Of a DNA stretch of 64,000 nt, positions 37,142-48,119 are shown piece by piece. This stretch comes from Shewanella sp. MBTL60-112-B2. GTDB taxonomy: Bacteria > Pseudomonadota > Gammaproteobacteria > Enterobacterales > Shewanellaceae. A program made the translations under genes and the position numbers. Each line of letters starts with the position of its first letter. Position 1 is the stretch's first letter. The notes below the pieces were generated by a model. The model was not told the DNA's origin. It saw nothing but the letters and a program-made list of their open reading frames with translations, and ran no database searches. The stretch covers positions 48,895 to 112,894 of the forward strand of contig NZ_BPFA01000014.1 in assembly GCF_019655055.1 (NCBI RefSeq), in the 5' to 3' direction.

Positions 37142-37927
37142 TTAACTCTTTGATGAACTCACCAACTCGCCTTTTTTAAACAGTTTCCACTCACCGGGTG
37201 TCAGCACATTCCACTGCTCATTTTTAGTTAACGGTCGAGTGGCAATCACTGTGACCACATCATTGGGTGTCGTCTCTTGATTAAAGTCAATTACCACATC
37301 GGTATCAATCAACTTTGCCTTGCCAAAAGGGGCGCGACGAGTGATGTAGCAAAGGTTATTACTGCAATAACTCATTAAATGCTCGCCATCACTTAAGATC
37401 ATATTGAAAACACCTAAGGCGCGGATCTCATCTGCAAGGGTCGATATATACTGATAAACAGCCAACCTATCATCAGGTGCTTTATCACCAAATTGATTTA
37501 CAACTTGATCCATAATCCAGCAAAAAGCCATTTCACTGTCTGTATCCCCTACTGCAGCAAAACGTTTAGACACAAACTTGTCTTGGTAATCACTGAGCTG
37601 TCCGTTGTGAGCATAGGTCCAATACTGGCCCCAAAGCTCTCTTGTAAACGGATGAGTGTTCTCCAGAGATACACAGCCACGGTTTGCTTGACGAATATGG
37701 CTTACTACCACTTCACTCTTAATCGGATAAGATTTAATTAACTGAGCAATATGTGACTCGCTACTAGGGCGAGCATCCTTAAAGGTGCGATTACCCTTAC
37801 CTTCGTAAAAGGTGATCCCCCAACCATCCACATGAGGTCCTGTGACTCCACCTCTTTGTGCTAAGCCAGTAAAACTAAATACTATATCAGTCGGAACATT
37901 GGCACTCATGGCCAGCAACTCGCACAT
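37142..37927 (-). CDS. Class II glutamine amidotransferase (YafJ-like)
   Basis: 261 residues beginning MCELLAMS, so that Cys2 becomes the N-terminal nucleophile after Met removal. Other motifs are GGVTGPHVDGWGITFYEG, VVSHIRQANRG and FTRELWGQYWTYAHNGQL, the Arg/Asn-Gly features of Ntn-type glutaminase domains. It has only the glutaminase domain. The acceptor and pathway are unknown; the E. coli homologue YafJ is likewise uncharacterised in detail. Confidence 0.9.
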   Translation of the reverse strand: MCELLAMSANVPTDIVFSFTGLAQRGGVTGPHVDGWGITFYEGKGNRTFKDARPSSESHIAQLIKSYPIKSEVVVSHIRQANRGCVSLENTHPFTRELWGQYWTYAHNGQLSDYQDKFVSKRFAAVGDTDSEMAFCWIMDQVVNQFGDKAPDDRLAVYQYISTLADEIRALGVFNMILSDGEHLMSYCSNNLCYITRRAPFGKAKLIDTDVVIDFNQETTPNDVVTVIATRPLTKNEQWNVLTPGEWKLFKKGELVSSSKS

Positions 37928-38019
37928 TAATCTTTATCCCGTTCAATCTGCTACATCGTTAATAACGCTATTCTAACCACTTGCCAGCCATTGTGGAATG
38001 CTTGACTGCATACAAAAAA

Positions 38020-38036
38020 TTAAACATTTGTTTGAA
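38020..38036. promoter_or_regulatory. PsrA/FadR-like operator candidate upstream of fadE
   Basis: TTAAACATTTGTTTGAA is an imperfect palindrome with AAAC-N4-GTTT core, the pattern described for the fatty-acid-responsive repressor PsrA in gammaproteobacteria. It lies about 136 bp before the fadE start. Binding is inference. Confidence 0.4.
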
Positions 38037-38171
38037 AACTACTTGTATTAAAATTAACGAACGTATAAATTTTATGAAACACAGGTCTGACCACACGCTA
38101 TAATTGTGAGGTAGAGCTAAAAATAAGTGCCTTTAGGTAAACTATCGGTCACACATAAAAGGAGAATTACA

Positions 38172-40619
38172 GTGACTACCCTACTTTGGATCTTGGCGAT
38201 GATTTTTACGATTGGTGCTTTAGCCTATCTAAGAGTCTCACTTTTAACCGCCACCTTAGGCACCGCGATTGTGTTAGCAATCGGAACCGGCGCCGCCAGC
38301 TTAAGCCCATTACTCTGGGTAGTATTTCTTGTCATTGCCTTACCTCTTAACATCAGCTCGTTTAGACAAAATGTTATCACTCGTCCACTCCTTAAGATGT
38401 ACCGTGGCATTATGCCTGAGATGTCTTCAACAGAAAAAGAAGCCATTGAAGCGGGAACCACTTGGTGGGAGGCTGACCTATTTGCAGGAAAGCCCGACTG
38501 GAGCAAGCTTCATAACTATCCAAAAGCTACGTTAAGTGCTGAAGAGCAAGCTTTCCTAGACGGCCCTGTTGAAGAAGTTTGCCGTATGTTAAACCAGCAT
38601 CAAGTCTCTCATGAGTTAGGCGATTTACCAGAAGAGATCTGGCAATACCTTAAAGATCATGGCTTCTTTGCGATGATCATTAAAAAGAAATATGGCGGCT
38701 TAGAGTATTCTGCCTATGCACAATCACGCGTATTACAAAAGCTTGCAGGCCTTAGCAGCGAGTTAGCATCAACTGTTGGTGTTCCTAACTCATTAGGACC
38801 TGGTGAGCTACTGCAACATTATGGAACCAAAGCTCAGCAAGACCATTACCTGCCCCGCCTTGCTCAAGGACTTGAAGTTCCATGTTTTGCTTTAACCAGC
38901 CCAGAAGCGGGTAGTGATGCTGGCGCCATTCCTGATTTTGGTATTGTGTGTAAAGGAGAATGGCAAGGCGAAGAAGTACTCGGCATGAAACTGACTTGGA
39001 ACAAGCGTTACATTACTCTTGCACCAGTCGCTACAGTTCTTGGTCTTGCATTTAAGCTTCGCGACCCTGACCAATTACTGGGTAACCAAGAAGATTTAGG
39101 CATTACCTGTGCACTTATTCCTACCGACATTGAAGGTGTTGAAACTGGCCGTCGCCACTTTCCATTAAACTGTATGTTCCAAAATGGTCCTACACGCGGT
39201 AATGAAGTGTTTGTACCACTTAGCTTCATTATTGGTGGCGCAGAAATGGCTGGCCAAGGTTGGAGAATGCTAGTTGAATGCCTATCGGTTGGACGTGGTA
39301 TCACACTACCGTCAAATTCGGCTGGCGGCATTAAGACAGCAGCAGTTGCAACCGGCGCTTACGCTCGCATTCGTCGCCAGTTCAAGCTACCTATCGGCAA
39401 GCTAGAAGGCATCGAAGAGCCGATGGCTAGAATAGGTGGTAACGCCTATCTAATGGATGCAGTAACTACACTGACCACAACCGGTATCGATCTGGGTGAA
39501 AAGCCATCAGTTATCTCTGCCATTGTGAAATACCATCTTACTGACAGAATGCAAAGATGTGTTATTGATGCCATGGACATTCATGGTGGTAAAGGGGTGT
39601 GTCTGGGCCCAAATAACTATCTTGGTCGTGGTTATCAGGCTGCACCTATCGCTATTACCGTTGAGGGAGCCAATATTCTTACTCGCTCGATGATCATCTA
39701 TGGTCAAGGTGCCATTCGTTGTCACCCATATGTACTAGCCGAAATGGAATCGGCGTTTGATCCAGATGTGAACAAGGGACTACGTGACTTTGATGCGGCT
39801 ATCTTTGGCCATATCGGATTTACCACCAGCAACTTAGTGCGTAGCTTATGGATGGGTTTAACCTCTAGCCGCTTCTCTAACGCGCCTTATTCGGATAAAA
39901 CTAAGCGTTACTATCAACAAATGAACCGCTTCAGTGCTAACTTAGCGCTATTATCGGATCTTGCTATGGCAACTCTTGGTGGCAACCTTAAACGTAAAGA
40001 GCGCATATCTGCCCGTCTTGGCGATCTACTCAGCCAGCTGTATTTAGCATCGGCGACCCTTAAACGCTACGAAGATGAAGGTCGACTCACAGAGGATCTA
40101 CCATTAGTACAGTGGGCAGTCGAAGACTCGCTCTACAAGTTACAGTCTTCACTCGATGAACTTTTAGATAACTTCCCAATGGGGCTTGGTATTGTTCTTC
40201 GTGGAGTCATCTTCCCATTTGGTCGCCCACTTAAACGCCCAAGTGATGTGCTAGACCATAAGGTTGCTAAGATCATGCAAACTCCTTGTGCCAGCCGTGA
40301 CCGCCTGGGTAAAGGGCAATACTGGACGCCAACCGAGCATAACGCTGTAGGTATTCAGGAAGAAACCTTTAAAGATATCTTGGCATCAGAGCCAATCTAC
40401 GACAAAGTCTGTAAGGCCGCAGGTAAACGCCTACCCTTTATGTGGTTAGATAAAATAGCCGCAGAAGGTAAAGCGCTTGGCGTGTTAAGTGAAGAAGAAG
40501 TCGCACTACTTCAGCGAGCTGAAATTGGCCGTATGAAGTCAATCAATGTCGATGATTTTGACCCTGAAGAGTTAAAAGCTCGCACGCTTGATTACACTAA
40601 AGAGGTGCAAGCAGCTTAA
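38172..40619 (+). CDS. fadE: Acyl-CoA dehydrogenase FadE
   Basis: Membrane-associated FAD enzyme that starts each beta-oxidation round. The start is a GTG at 38172 preceded by AGGAG; this gives 815 residues, close to the E. coli length, and an N-terminus [15 protein letters not shown] with two hydrophobic helices. An upstream ATG at 38127 is open but poorly supported. Motifs: [55 protein letters not shown], and [15 protein letters not shown]. The enzyme acts on long- and medium-chain acyl-CoA. A PsrA-like site lies upstream and a terminator follows. Confidence 0.97.
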   Translation: MTTLLWILAMIFTIGALAYLRVSLLTATLGTAIVLAIGTGAASLSPLLWVVFLVIALPLNISSFRQNVITRPLLKMYRGIMPEMSSTEKEAIEAGTTWWEADLFAGKPDWSKLHNYPKATLSAEEQAFLDGPVEEVCRMLNQHQVSHELGDLPEEIWQYLKDHGFFAMIIKKKYGGLEYSAYAQSRVLQKLAGLSSELASTVGVPNSLGPGELLQHYGTKAQQDHYLPRLAQGLEVPCFALTSPEAGSDAGAIPDFGIVCKGEWQGEEVLGMKLTWNKRYITLAPVATVLGLAFKLRDPDQLLGNQEDLGITCALIPTDIEGVETGRRHFPLNCMFQNGPTRGNEVFVPLSFIIGGAEMAGQGWRMLVECLSVGRGITLPSNSAGGIKTAAVATGAYARIRRQFKLPIGKLEGIEEPMARIGGNAYLMDAVTTLTTTGIDLGEKPSVISAIVKYHLTDRMQRCVIDAMDIHGGKGVCLGPNNYLGRGYQAAPIAITVEGANILTRSMIIYGQGAIRCHPYVLAEMESAFDPDVNKGLRDFDAAIFGHIGFTTSNLVRSLWMGLTSSRFSNAPYSDKTKRYYQQMNRFSANLALLSDLAMATLGGNLKRKERISARLGDLLSQLYLASATLKRYEDEGRLTEDLPLVQWAVEDSLYKLQSSLDELLDNFPMGLGIVLRGVIFPFGRPLKRPSDVLDHKVAKIMQTPCASRDRLGKGQYWTPTEHNAVGIQEETFKDILASEPIYDKVCKAAGKRLPFMWLDKIAAEGKALGVLSEEEVALLQRAEIGRMKSINVDDFDPEELKARTLDYTKEVQAA

Positions 40620-40641
40620 TTAACAAGCAGAAGTGCGTAAT

Positions 40642-40672
40642 AAAAGGCTTAAGTATTCACTTAAGCCTTTTT
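40642..40672 (+). terminator. Terminator of fadE
   Basis: AAAAGGCTTAAGT and ACTTAAGCCTTTT form a 13-bp perfect stem with an ATTC loop and a trailing T-run, 22 bp past the fadE stop. Confidence 0.9.
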
Positions 40673-40678
40673 CATTTA

Positions 40679-40718
40679 ATACCAATCAGTATAAGAATTT
40701 GATCTACTCAGAGCCAAA
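40679..40718. repeat. Solo end of the TACCAATCAGTATAA repeat family
   Basis: TACCAATCAGTATAAGAA followed by TTTGATCTACTCAGAG matches the complement of the right end of the 19145-19410 element, including the adjoining GATCTACTCAGAGC segment. No second end is visible nearby, so this is a truncated copy between fadE and the next convergent gene. Confidence 0.55.
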
Positions 40719-40744
40719 ACAGAAGGTTAAACCACTAGTAAACA

Positions 40745-42031
40745 TTACGCGGCTAACTCAATTGCTTGCTCACGTAAATAATCCATTCCAGCTAAAAAAC
40801 CACTAAACATTTTTAACGCAATAAATTGCCCTGCCTCGGTAGTCAAATAACTATCCCCTTGCTTAATTAGCGCGCCAGCAGCTAAAAGATAAGTGAGCTC
40901 AACAGGAAAAGCTTGCCACAAGCTCTTACCTGTATGTGCTTTAAACAGCGCGTTATCTAAGTGACCCTTGCCCATCATTATCATTAAATGATGCTGATTT
41001 ATCGATTTTAAGCTAAGTATTTTATGATGGCTTGTCCCTACACCACCTTGATTAATCAAGTGAATATATTTATCTATACTAAAGCTTGATATCTGGAATT
41101 GCTCGCCAAAGCGACCAAATGCACCCGAGCCTACGCCAAAGCAGTTTTCACCGTCTAACACATACTTGTTCTCAACGGCTTGACCAAAATTACGGCTGTA
41201 AGTCCACGGAAAATCCATCATATAGCGTTCTGACATCACCTGCTTAACAGCCAAAAACTGTGATAAAAGATCTTTAGGCTCACCCGCTAAACATTGGGAC
41301 TTTTTGCGGCTTTTACCTATTCCTATCGTCAACGGATAGGTAGTGATTTGGTCAGGTTCCAATTGGATCATCCTCTTAATATCTGTTATGACACTATCGG
41401 GAGTTTGGCCTTTAAATCCGTACATCAAGTCCACATTAACCGTGGGAAACAGCTCTATACCGCGTCTAATATCTATTTCTTGTTCATCGCCTGAACCAAA
41501 CTTTTCAAATCGGCCACTGGCTTTTAATATGTTATCGTCAAAGCTCTGTAATCCAATAGACATTCGATCTACTAAGCCCTTTAGTACTTCAGGATGACCC
41601 GTTCTAAAATAGCTAGGGTCAGTCTCACAAGAGACTTCACGGACAGTGGTTAAGCTTTTAATTAACTCTATGGTCTTAACTAATTCATCTTCCAATATCG
41701 TCGTTGTACCACCACCAATATATACCCGATTAAAACGAAGACCGCCCTCAATCACCCGGCGTATTTCTTTTCGTAAAGCCTGGAAATATTCTAAGGCTTT
41801 TTCTTGGTTATATTTAATCTTATGGAATGAGCAGAAACGACAAAGTGTATGGCAAAAAGGAATATGAATATAAAGGGTTTCGATATGCTGCTCTTGAGGA
41901 ATACCTACTGATGACTGTACGCTAGGGAGCGCAGTTGCACCTGCAAGGCTAAGTGAATGCGTAATGGTATGCTGAATAACAAAATCAAGACTTTGTGATG
42001 CGAAACTTAAACGTAGATCGGCAAATGACAT
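40745..42031 (-). CDS. HemN-like radical SAM protein
   Basis: 428 residues with the radical SAM cluster motif IPFCHTLCRFCSF (CxxxCxxC) near residue 78, GGGTTTILEDE for the GGGTP position, and the HemN-type C-terminal domain (GVGSGAFGRFG, NQHHLMIMMG). It resembles the coproporphyrinogen oxidase-like group that includes HemW (heme chaperone) and HutW (heme utilisation), and is not the canonical HemN. An AAGGTGAG site precedes the start. No heme-uptake genes are next to it, so the role remains open. Confidence 0.8.
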   Translation of the reverse strand: MSFADLRLSFASQSLDFVIQHTITHSLSLAGATALPSVQSSVGIPQEQHIETLYIHIPFCHTLCRFCSFHKIKYNQEKALEYFQALRKEIRRVIEGGLRFNRVYIGGGTTTILEDELVKTIELIKSLTTVREVSCETDPSYFRTGHPEVLKGLVDRMSIGLQSFDDNILKASGRFEKFGSGDEQEIDIRRGIELFPTVNVDLMYGFKGQTPDSVITDIKRMIQLEPDQITTYPLTIGIGKSRKKSQCLAGEPKDLLSQFLAVKQVMSERYMMDFPWTYSRNFGQAVENKYVLDGENCFGVGSGAFGRFGEQFQISSFSIDKYIHLINQGGVGTSHHKILSLKSINQHHLMIMMGKGHLDNALFKAHTGKSLWQAFPVELTYLLAAGALIKQGDSYLTTEAGQFIALKMFSGFLAGMDYLREQAIELAA

Positions 42032-42292
42032 AGCTCACCTTGTAATGCTGAATTTACCTGAGCTTCAGGTTAGTAATTAACTAATACCTTACTCCTTGAT
42101 TACATTAAAAAGTGTGTTATAAAGCCTATGTTTATCCATAAATATCATTACAGATACTATGTCTGTCACAGAACGTAGTATTGAATCATATCACTAACAC
42201 TAATCTCAGCTAACAAAACATGTTCACAGAAAAGCATGTGCGTAGTAACAGGTATTGGCTAACTCTGCGGGCGTTATATCAATCAAAATAAC

Positions 42293-42326
42293 ATTTGGCC
42301 GCTAAACTCTCGCTTAGCGGCCAAAT
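42293..42326 (-). terminator. Hairpin downstream of katG
   Basis: ATTTGGCCGCTAA and TTAGCGGCCAAAT form a 13-bp perfect stem with an 8-nt loop, 39 bp past the katG stop. The T-tract on the minus strand is weak. The rest of the 333-bp stretch 42032-42364 shows nothing else recognisable apart from the upstream region of the radical SAM gene. Confidence 0.6.
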
Positions 42327-42364
42327 ATTTACCCTGCTCGGTATTAAGTAAGCAAATAGAAGCT

Positions 42365-44590
<2,226 letters not shown>

Positions 44591-44749
44591 TTAGTGTAGT
44601 TGCTTATGGTGACTTTTCGACATCCGGTGTGATTTCACTCTAGCTTTGGGTGACTGGTGTTCTTATAACAACATCAACTAACCTTGTTGATGGCAAGATG
44701 GCATCCCCGCTAATAAACCGGGGTCAACTGGTATTTGGCGGCTATAAAC

Positions 44750-45121
44750 TCAGTCGTTATCGTTAGCTATTGCAGTTGCTGCTCCAATAATAGCCCCACC
44801 CACCAATACGCCTGTCAGGAAATTATTTTTGTTATTTTTCCATCGGTCATGGCGGTTATCATGCAGTGCATGACGGATTTCACGGCGTGCTTCGCGTTTT
44901 TCTCTAGCGACCTCTCGGTAACCTTCCCGAATTTCACGCTTGGCACATTTGCGGGTTTTACAACGTAAAACTTCACGGGCAGCTTCACGCTTTTCACGGT
45001 TGACTTCGCGGATCCCTTCACGGATCTCTTTGCGCACTTCATAGCGACCAGCATTGGCATCAAAGCTCCCAAGACCTGCAACCATCAATACTGTCAGGGC
45101 GAGTGTCAGACCTTGTTTCAT
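44750..45121 (-). CDS. Secreted, Arg/Glu-rich repeat protein, 123 aa
   Basis: Signal peptide (1-24, ending DANAG), then two near-identical charged repeats at residues 30-51 (EIREGIREVNREKREA) and 61-81 (EIREGYREVAREKREA) that are separated by a short CKTRKC segment (Cys54, Cys59). After a basic stretch comes a hydrophobic segment 101-119 (FLTGVLVGGAIIGAATAIA) and NDND at the end. The repeats should form a highly charged helix. The start overlaps the upstream stop by 4 bp (ATGA) with a GAGGTGAG site. Family not recognised. Confidence 0.7.
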   Translation of the reverse strand: MKQGLTLALTVLMVAGLGSFDANAGRYEVRKEIREGIREVNREKREAAREVLRCKTRKCAKREIREGYREVAREKREARREIRHALHDNRHDRWKNNKNNFLTGVLVGGAIIGAATAIANDND

Positions 45122-45492
45122 TTCTCACCTCTCGTATCTTGTTGAAATGCAGCGGCACGTTTTTCAAAATTTATCAGCGCTTCTGTGCACTCCTGCTCAT
45201 TGAGTTCAATATTGCTACCGTAACCAAAGCTAGCAGCATAGAGAAAAGCTCTGTTGCCGCCTAAAGTACGGCTGATTTCGCTATTAATATTCATAGCCTC
45301 AGCTTCTAATTGCGCACTTTGCTCTGCGGCCACACAACCAAGTGCTAAACCGGTCAAATAGCCGAAGTTCTTCAGCCCTATATCGACTTGCTCCTCTGTA
45401 GGCATAACATCAGACTTAGGTGCATTGGCCAAGGCAGGTGTTGACAATCCAGTTATCGCGACAAGTAACAATATTTTTGAGGGGCAATGCAT
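45118..45492 (-). CDS. Secreted hypothetical protein, 124 aa
   Basis: Signal peptide ending at TPALANA, then a largely helical 100-residue mature protein with two Cys (Cys53 in ALGCVAAEQ and Cys102 in EQECTEAL) that could form a disulfide. An AGGAG site precedes the ATG. It is translationally coupled to the Arg/Glu-rich protein downstream, and the pair are likely exported together. No family recognised. Confidence 0.65.
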   Translation of the reverse strand: MHCPSKILLLVAITGLSTPALANAPKSDVMPTEEQVDIGLKNFGYLTGLALGCVAAEQSAQLEAEAMNINSEISRTLGGNRAFLYAASFGYGSNIELNEQECTEALINFEKRAAAFQQDTRGEK

Positions 45493-46232
45493 AAATATCT
45501 CCTAGCTCCAACCTTTAGTTAATTCCACTTATTGAAGTTTTGCACTTCCCCATAAGTGAGTAAGTTTCAGTGATTATTCGCTGATGGCGCTAGTAGGCCT
45601 GTGTGGAGATGAACGGAAGCTGAACGCAAACTACAGCTCAAGCAAAGCTGCAACGACAAGAGTTTTATTTAATTGGTTGTTATAGAAGCGTTTGGCTGAT
45701 TACTTACTGAAAAAGAGAACTAAGTGCCCATCTAGAAAAGGACCGGCTGATAGCCAGCACATTAGTTTTAACGTTCAGAGACAACCTATTAAGTCATTAT
45801 AGATCAGCTAGATAATAAAAGACTACAGCACCAAATATTCGCTCAACGATCAAGCTGACGCTTACTATCAATAAGGAAGCTTCCTCTGCGATGGCAAAGG
45901 AAAAAATATGACTAACTCTAATAATAAGTTGAGTTACTTATAAATCTAAACCTGTCTAACTGACCATTTAATAGCCTGCAAAGACTGTCCCATTCATTCA
46001 ACAAAAAGGCACAGCACTATCGTTTTTATTAAAGCTGAACTTAAAACCAACAAACCAGGCCGATAAGCAGTACGCAAAGAATTAGTAAATGATAAAGGTT
46101 TGGTTAAACCCAACTTTATAGGGAGCGGTATCTTAGGAGGTAAGCACCAATACTATTGGTAAGGAGCGATATCGATAAAGAGAACTACCAATTAAGAGAG
46201 CAAAAACATCAGTTCTTGCTCTCTTTGTCGTT
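45493..46232. other. Intergenic region with no recognisable gene
   Basis: About 740 bp of AT-rich sequence between the secreted protein pair and the amino-acid transporter. Apart from a hairpin near its end (46194-46225) I see no open frame of note, no RNA gene and no repeat shared with the rest of the window. An 11-codon frame at 45908 has a good ribosome site but is too short to call. Confidence 0.5.
46194..46225 (-). terminator. Hairpin after the amino-acid transporter
   Basis: AAGAGAGCAA and TTGCTCTCTT form a 10-bp stem around a 12-nt loop, 8 bp past the transporter stop on the minus strand. The T-tract is short, so terminator function is probable but not certain. Confidence 0.65.
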
Positions 46233-47525
46233 TTACTGCACCAATGAATAAAAGATGGCAGATATAGATACCAGTCCGATTATCACCACAAAAACATTGC
46301 TTATGGCGCCGGAATATTGCTTCATCGCCGGTACTTTCATGATGGCGTACATAGGCATGATAAACAGTAACAACGCGATGATTGGTCCGCCTAGGCTTTC
46401 AATCATTCCTAAAATATTAGGGTTAATCGTTGCTACGGCCCAAGTGGTCACAAGCATAAAACCTGCGGTAAAGCGGTTTAGAATAACAGGATTGACCTCT
46501 TTTCCCTTGCCGCGTGCTGCCTTGATAATCAGACCATTAAAACCTTCACTGGCACCGATATAGTGACCAAAGAAAGACTTAGTGATTGCGATAATCGCAA
46601 CGATTGGCGCAACGTAAGCAATAATAGGTGTATCAAAATGGTTTGCTAGATATGTCAATATCGACACATTTTGTGCTTTCGCCTCAGCTAAGTTTGCTGG
46701 CGATAGGCTAAACACGCAACTAAACACGAAAAACATCACGGTCACAACCATAAGAATATGGCTAAAAGCTAAGATCCGTGAACACTGTTTTTCAGCATTA
46801 TCGCCGTGAAACTTTCGACGATCGACAGCGAATGAGGAAATAACAGGTGAGTGGTTAAATGAAAATACCATCACTGGCAATATCAACCACAAGGCCATTA
46901 AGATAGTGCTGATCCCACCTTCAGCTGGCATCACATTGCTAAATATTGACGTGTTCCAGTATGGAATTAGGTAAACAGAAAGCAGCAAAAGCACGGCTAC
47001 GAATGGGAAAACCAACACACTCATCGCTTTGATAATTAACTGCTCACCTAAACGAACCACGGCAATCAGGCCAATAATCAAGATTAAGGCTAATGTTGCG
47101 CGGTTAGGCGGAGTAATACTCAACTGATGCTGCATAAAGCTTTCAACAGTATTGGTAAGTGCAACACTGTAAACAAGTAAAATCGGATAAATGGCAAAGA
47201 AATAAAGTAAGGTAATAACCTTACCCATACCTACGCCAAAATGCTCCTCTACCACTTCTGTGATCCCAGCGTCTGGATTTGAACCCGATAGCACGAATCG
47301 AGTTAAACCACGATGAGCAAAGAAGGTCATTGGCAGTGCCAATAGTGCCATAAGAATAAGAGGGATCAATCCGCCTTGAGCCGCATTAATCGGTAGAAAA
47401 AGCGTGCCTGCCCCTACAGCTGTGCCATATAGCCCTAATACCCATAGAGTATCGCTTTTGTTCCAGCTTGACTTTACCTTGAGTTGTGCCGAGGTATTTT
47501 CAGTTTTGTTAATTACAGAGTCCAT
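46233..47525 (-). CDS. Serine/threonine-type amino-acid permease (HAAAP family, SdaC-like)
   Basis: Inner membrane transporter of about 430 residues with 11-12 helices. The N-terminal SDTLWVLGLYGTAVGAGTLF and LPINAAQGGLIPL, and SGSNPDAGITEVVEEHFG, match the hydroxy/aromatic amino acid permease family, closest by eye to the serine permease SdaC. An AAGGAG site touches the first ATG (47534) but is well placed for MDSVINK at 47525, which was chosen. No serine deaminase gene is adjacent, so the substrate (serine or threonine) is inferred from the family. Confidence 0.85.
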   Translation of the reverse strand: MDSVINKTENTSAQLKVKSSWNKSDTLWVLGLYGTAVGAGTLFLPINAAQGGLIPLILMALLALPMTFFAHRGLTRFVLSGSNPDAGITEVVEEHFGVGMGKVITLLYFFAIYPILLVYSVALTNTVESFMQHQLSITPPNRATLALILIIGLIAVVRLGEQLIIKAMSVLVFPFVAVLLLLSVYLIPYWNTSIFSNVMPAEGGISTILMALWLILPVMVFSFNHSPVISSFAVDRRKFHGDNAEKQCSRILAFSHILMVVTVMFFVFSCVFSLSPANLAEAKAQNVSILTYLANHFDTPIIAYVAPIVAIIAITKSFFGHYIGASEGFNGLIIKAARGKGKEVNPVILNRFTAGFMLVTTWAVATINPNILGMIESLGGPIIALLLFIMPMYAIMKVPAMKQYSGAISNVFVVIIGLVSISAIFYSLVQ

Positions 47526-48115
47526 TATGGACATCTCCTTAGACGGTTCTTATATGACCTTTTAAGAGTTCTGTTTACATAGCTAAAATCACATCGCCTC
47601 ATCATATAGCCGCACCGTATTGCCATCGAAAATATCGACTCAAGCAAAATAGGCAACATAAGATAGGGAGTTTATCTCCAAAGGATGGATGAAAAACTAG
47701 CAGAACCCAGTAAAGGCCGCGCAGTATAGGGAAGTGAACTGTACAGAAATGTGATTTCGGACAAACTTATTTAGGTTTTACAAATAAAAGAGCCTGTATG
47801 TTGTTTTTTCAATCAATGAAGAGAGTATCAAGTACGAGTCATGCCCATCGAGACTAGAAAAAAATGACTTAGCCTTCGCTGCATAAGCTTGTCTGAATGA
47901 CGACTCTTTACCAATTTAAATATTAGCCCCCCATATGAGATCATCACTTTCATCAAATTAATAATCTGCAATTAACACAGCATCGAGTTAAAGGAACTAA
48001 AGTTTATGCAAGCACAGCATCAACCTAATAACGAGGAAACGTCATTAGAGTACTCTCTCATTAACAAAATATGCACACAGTCGCCCGATACCCTACACTT
48101 GCTTTATTACGGACA
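47526..48115. other. Intergenic region upstream of the chemoreceptor gene
   Basis: About 590 bp between divergent genes, expected to hold their promoters. No RNA gene or repeat was seen. A 37-codon open frame with a good ribosome site occupies 48006-48119 and is listed separately. Confidence 0.5.
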
Positions 48116-48119
48116 ATGA
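48006..48119 (+). CDS. Possible 37-aa small protein coupled to the chemoreceptor pseudogene
   Basis: ATG at 48006 has AAAGGA about 11 nt upstream and reads 37 residues (begins MQAQHQPNNEE, ends DTLHLLYYGQ) to a TGA at 48117. That TGA overlaps the ATG at 48116 (ATGA), a coupling arrangement with the chemoreceptor frame. It has no recognised domain. It may be a genuine small protein, a leader, or a remnant. Confidence 0.3.
   Translation: MQAQHQPNNEETSLEYSLINKICTQSPDTLHLLYYGQ

Noticed and set aside
45908..45943. Eleven-codon frame with a strong AAGGA ribosome site
   Set aside because: Too short and without an attenuator or downstream gene on that strand to support a leader peptide.
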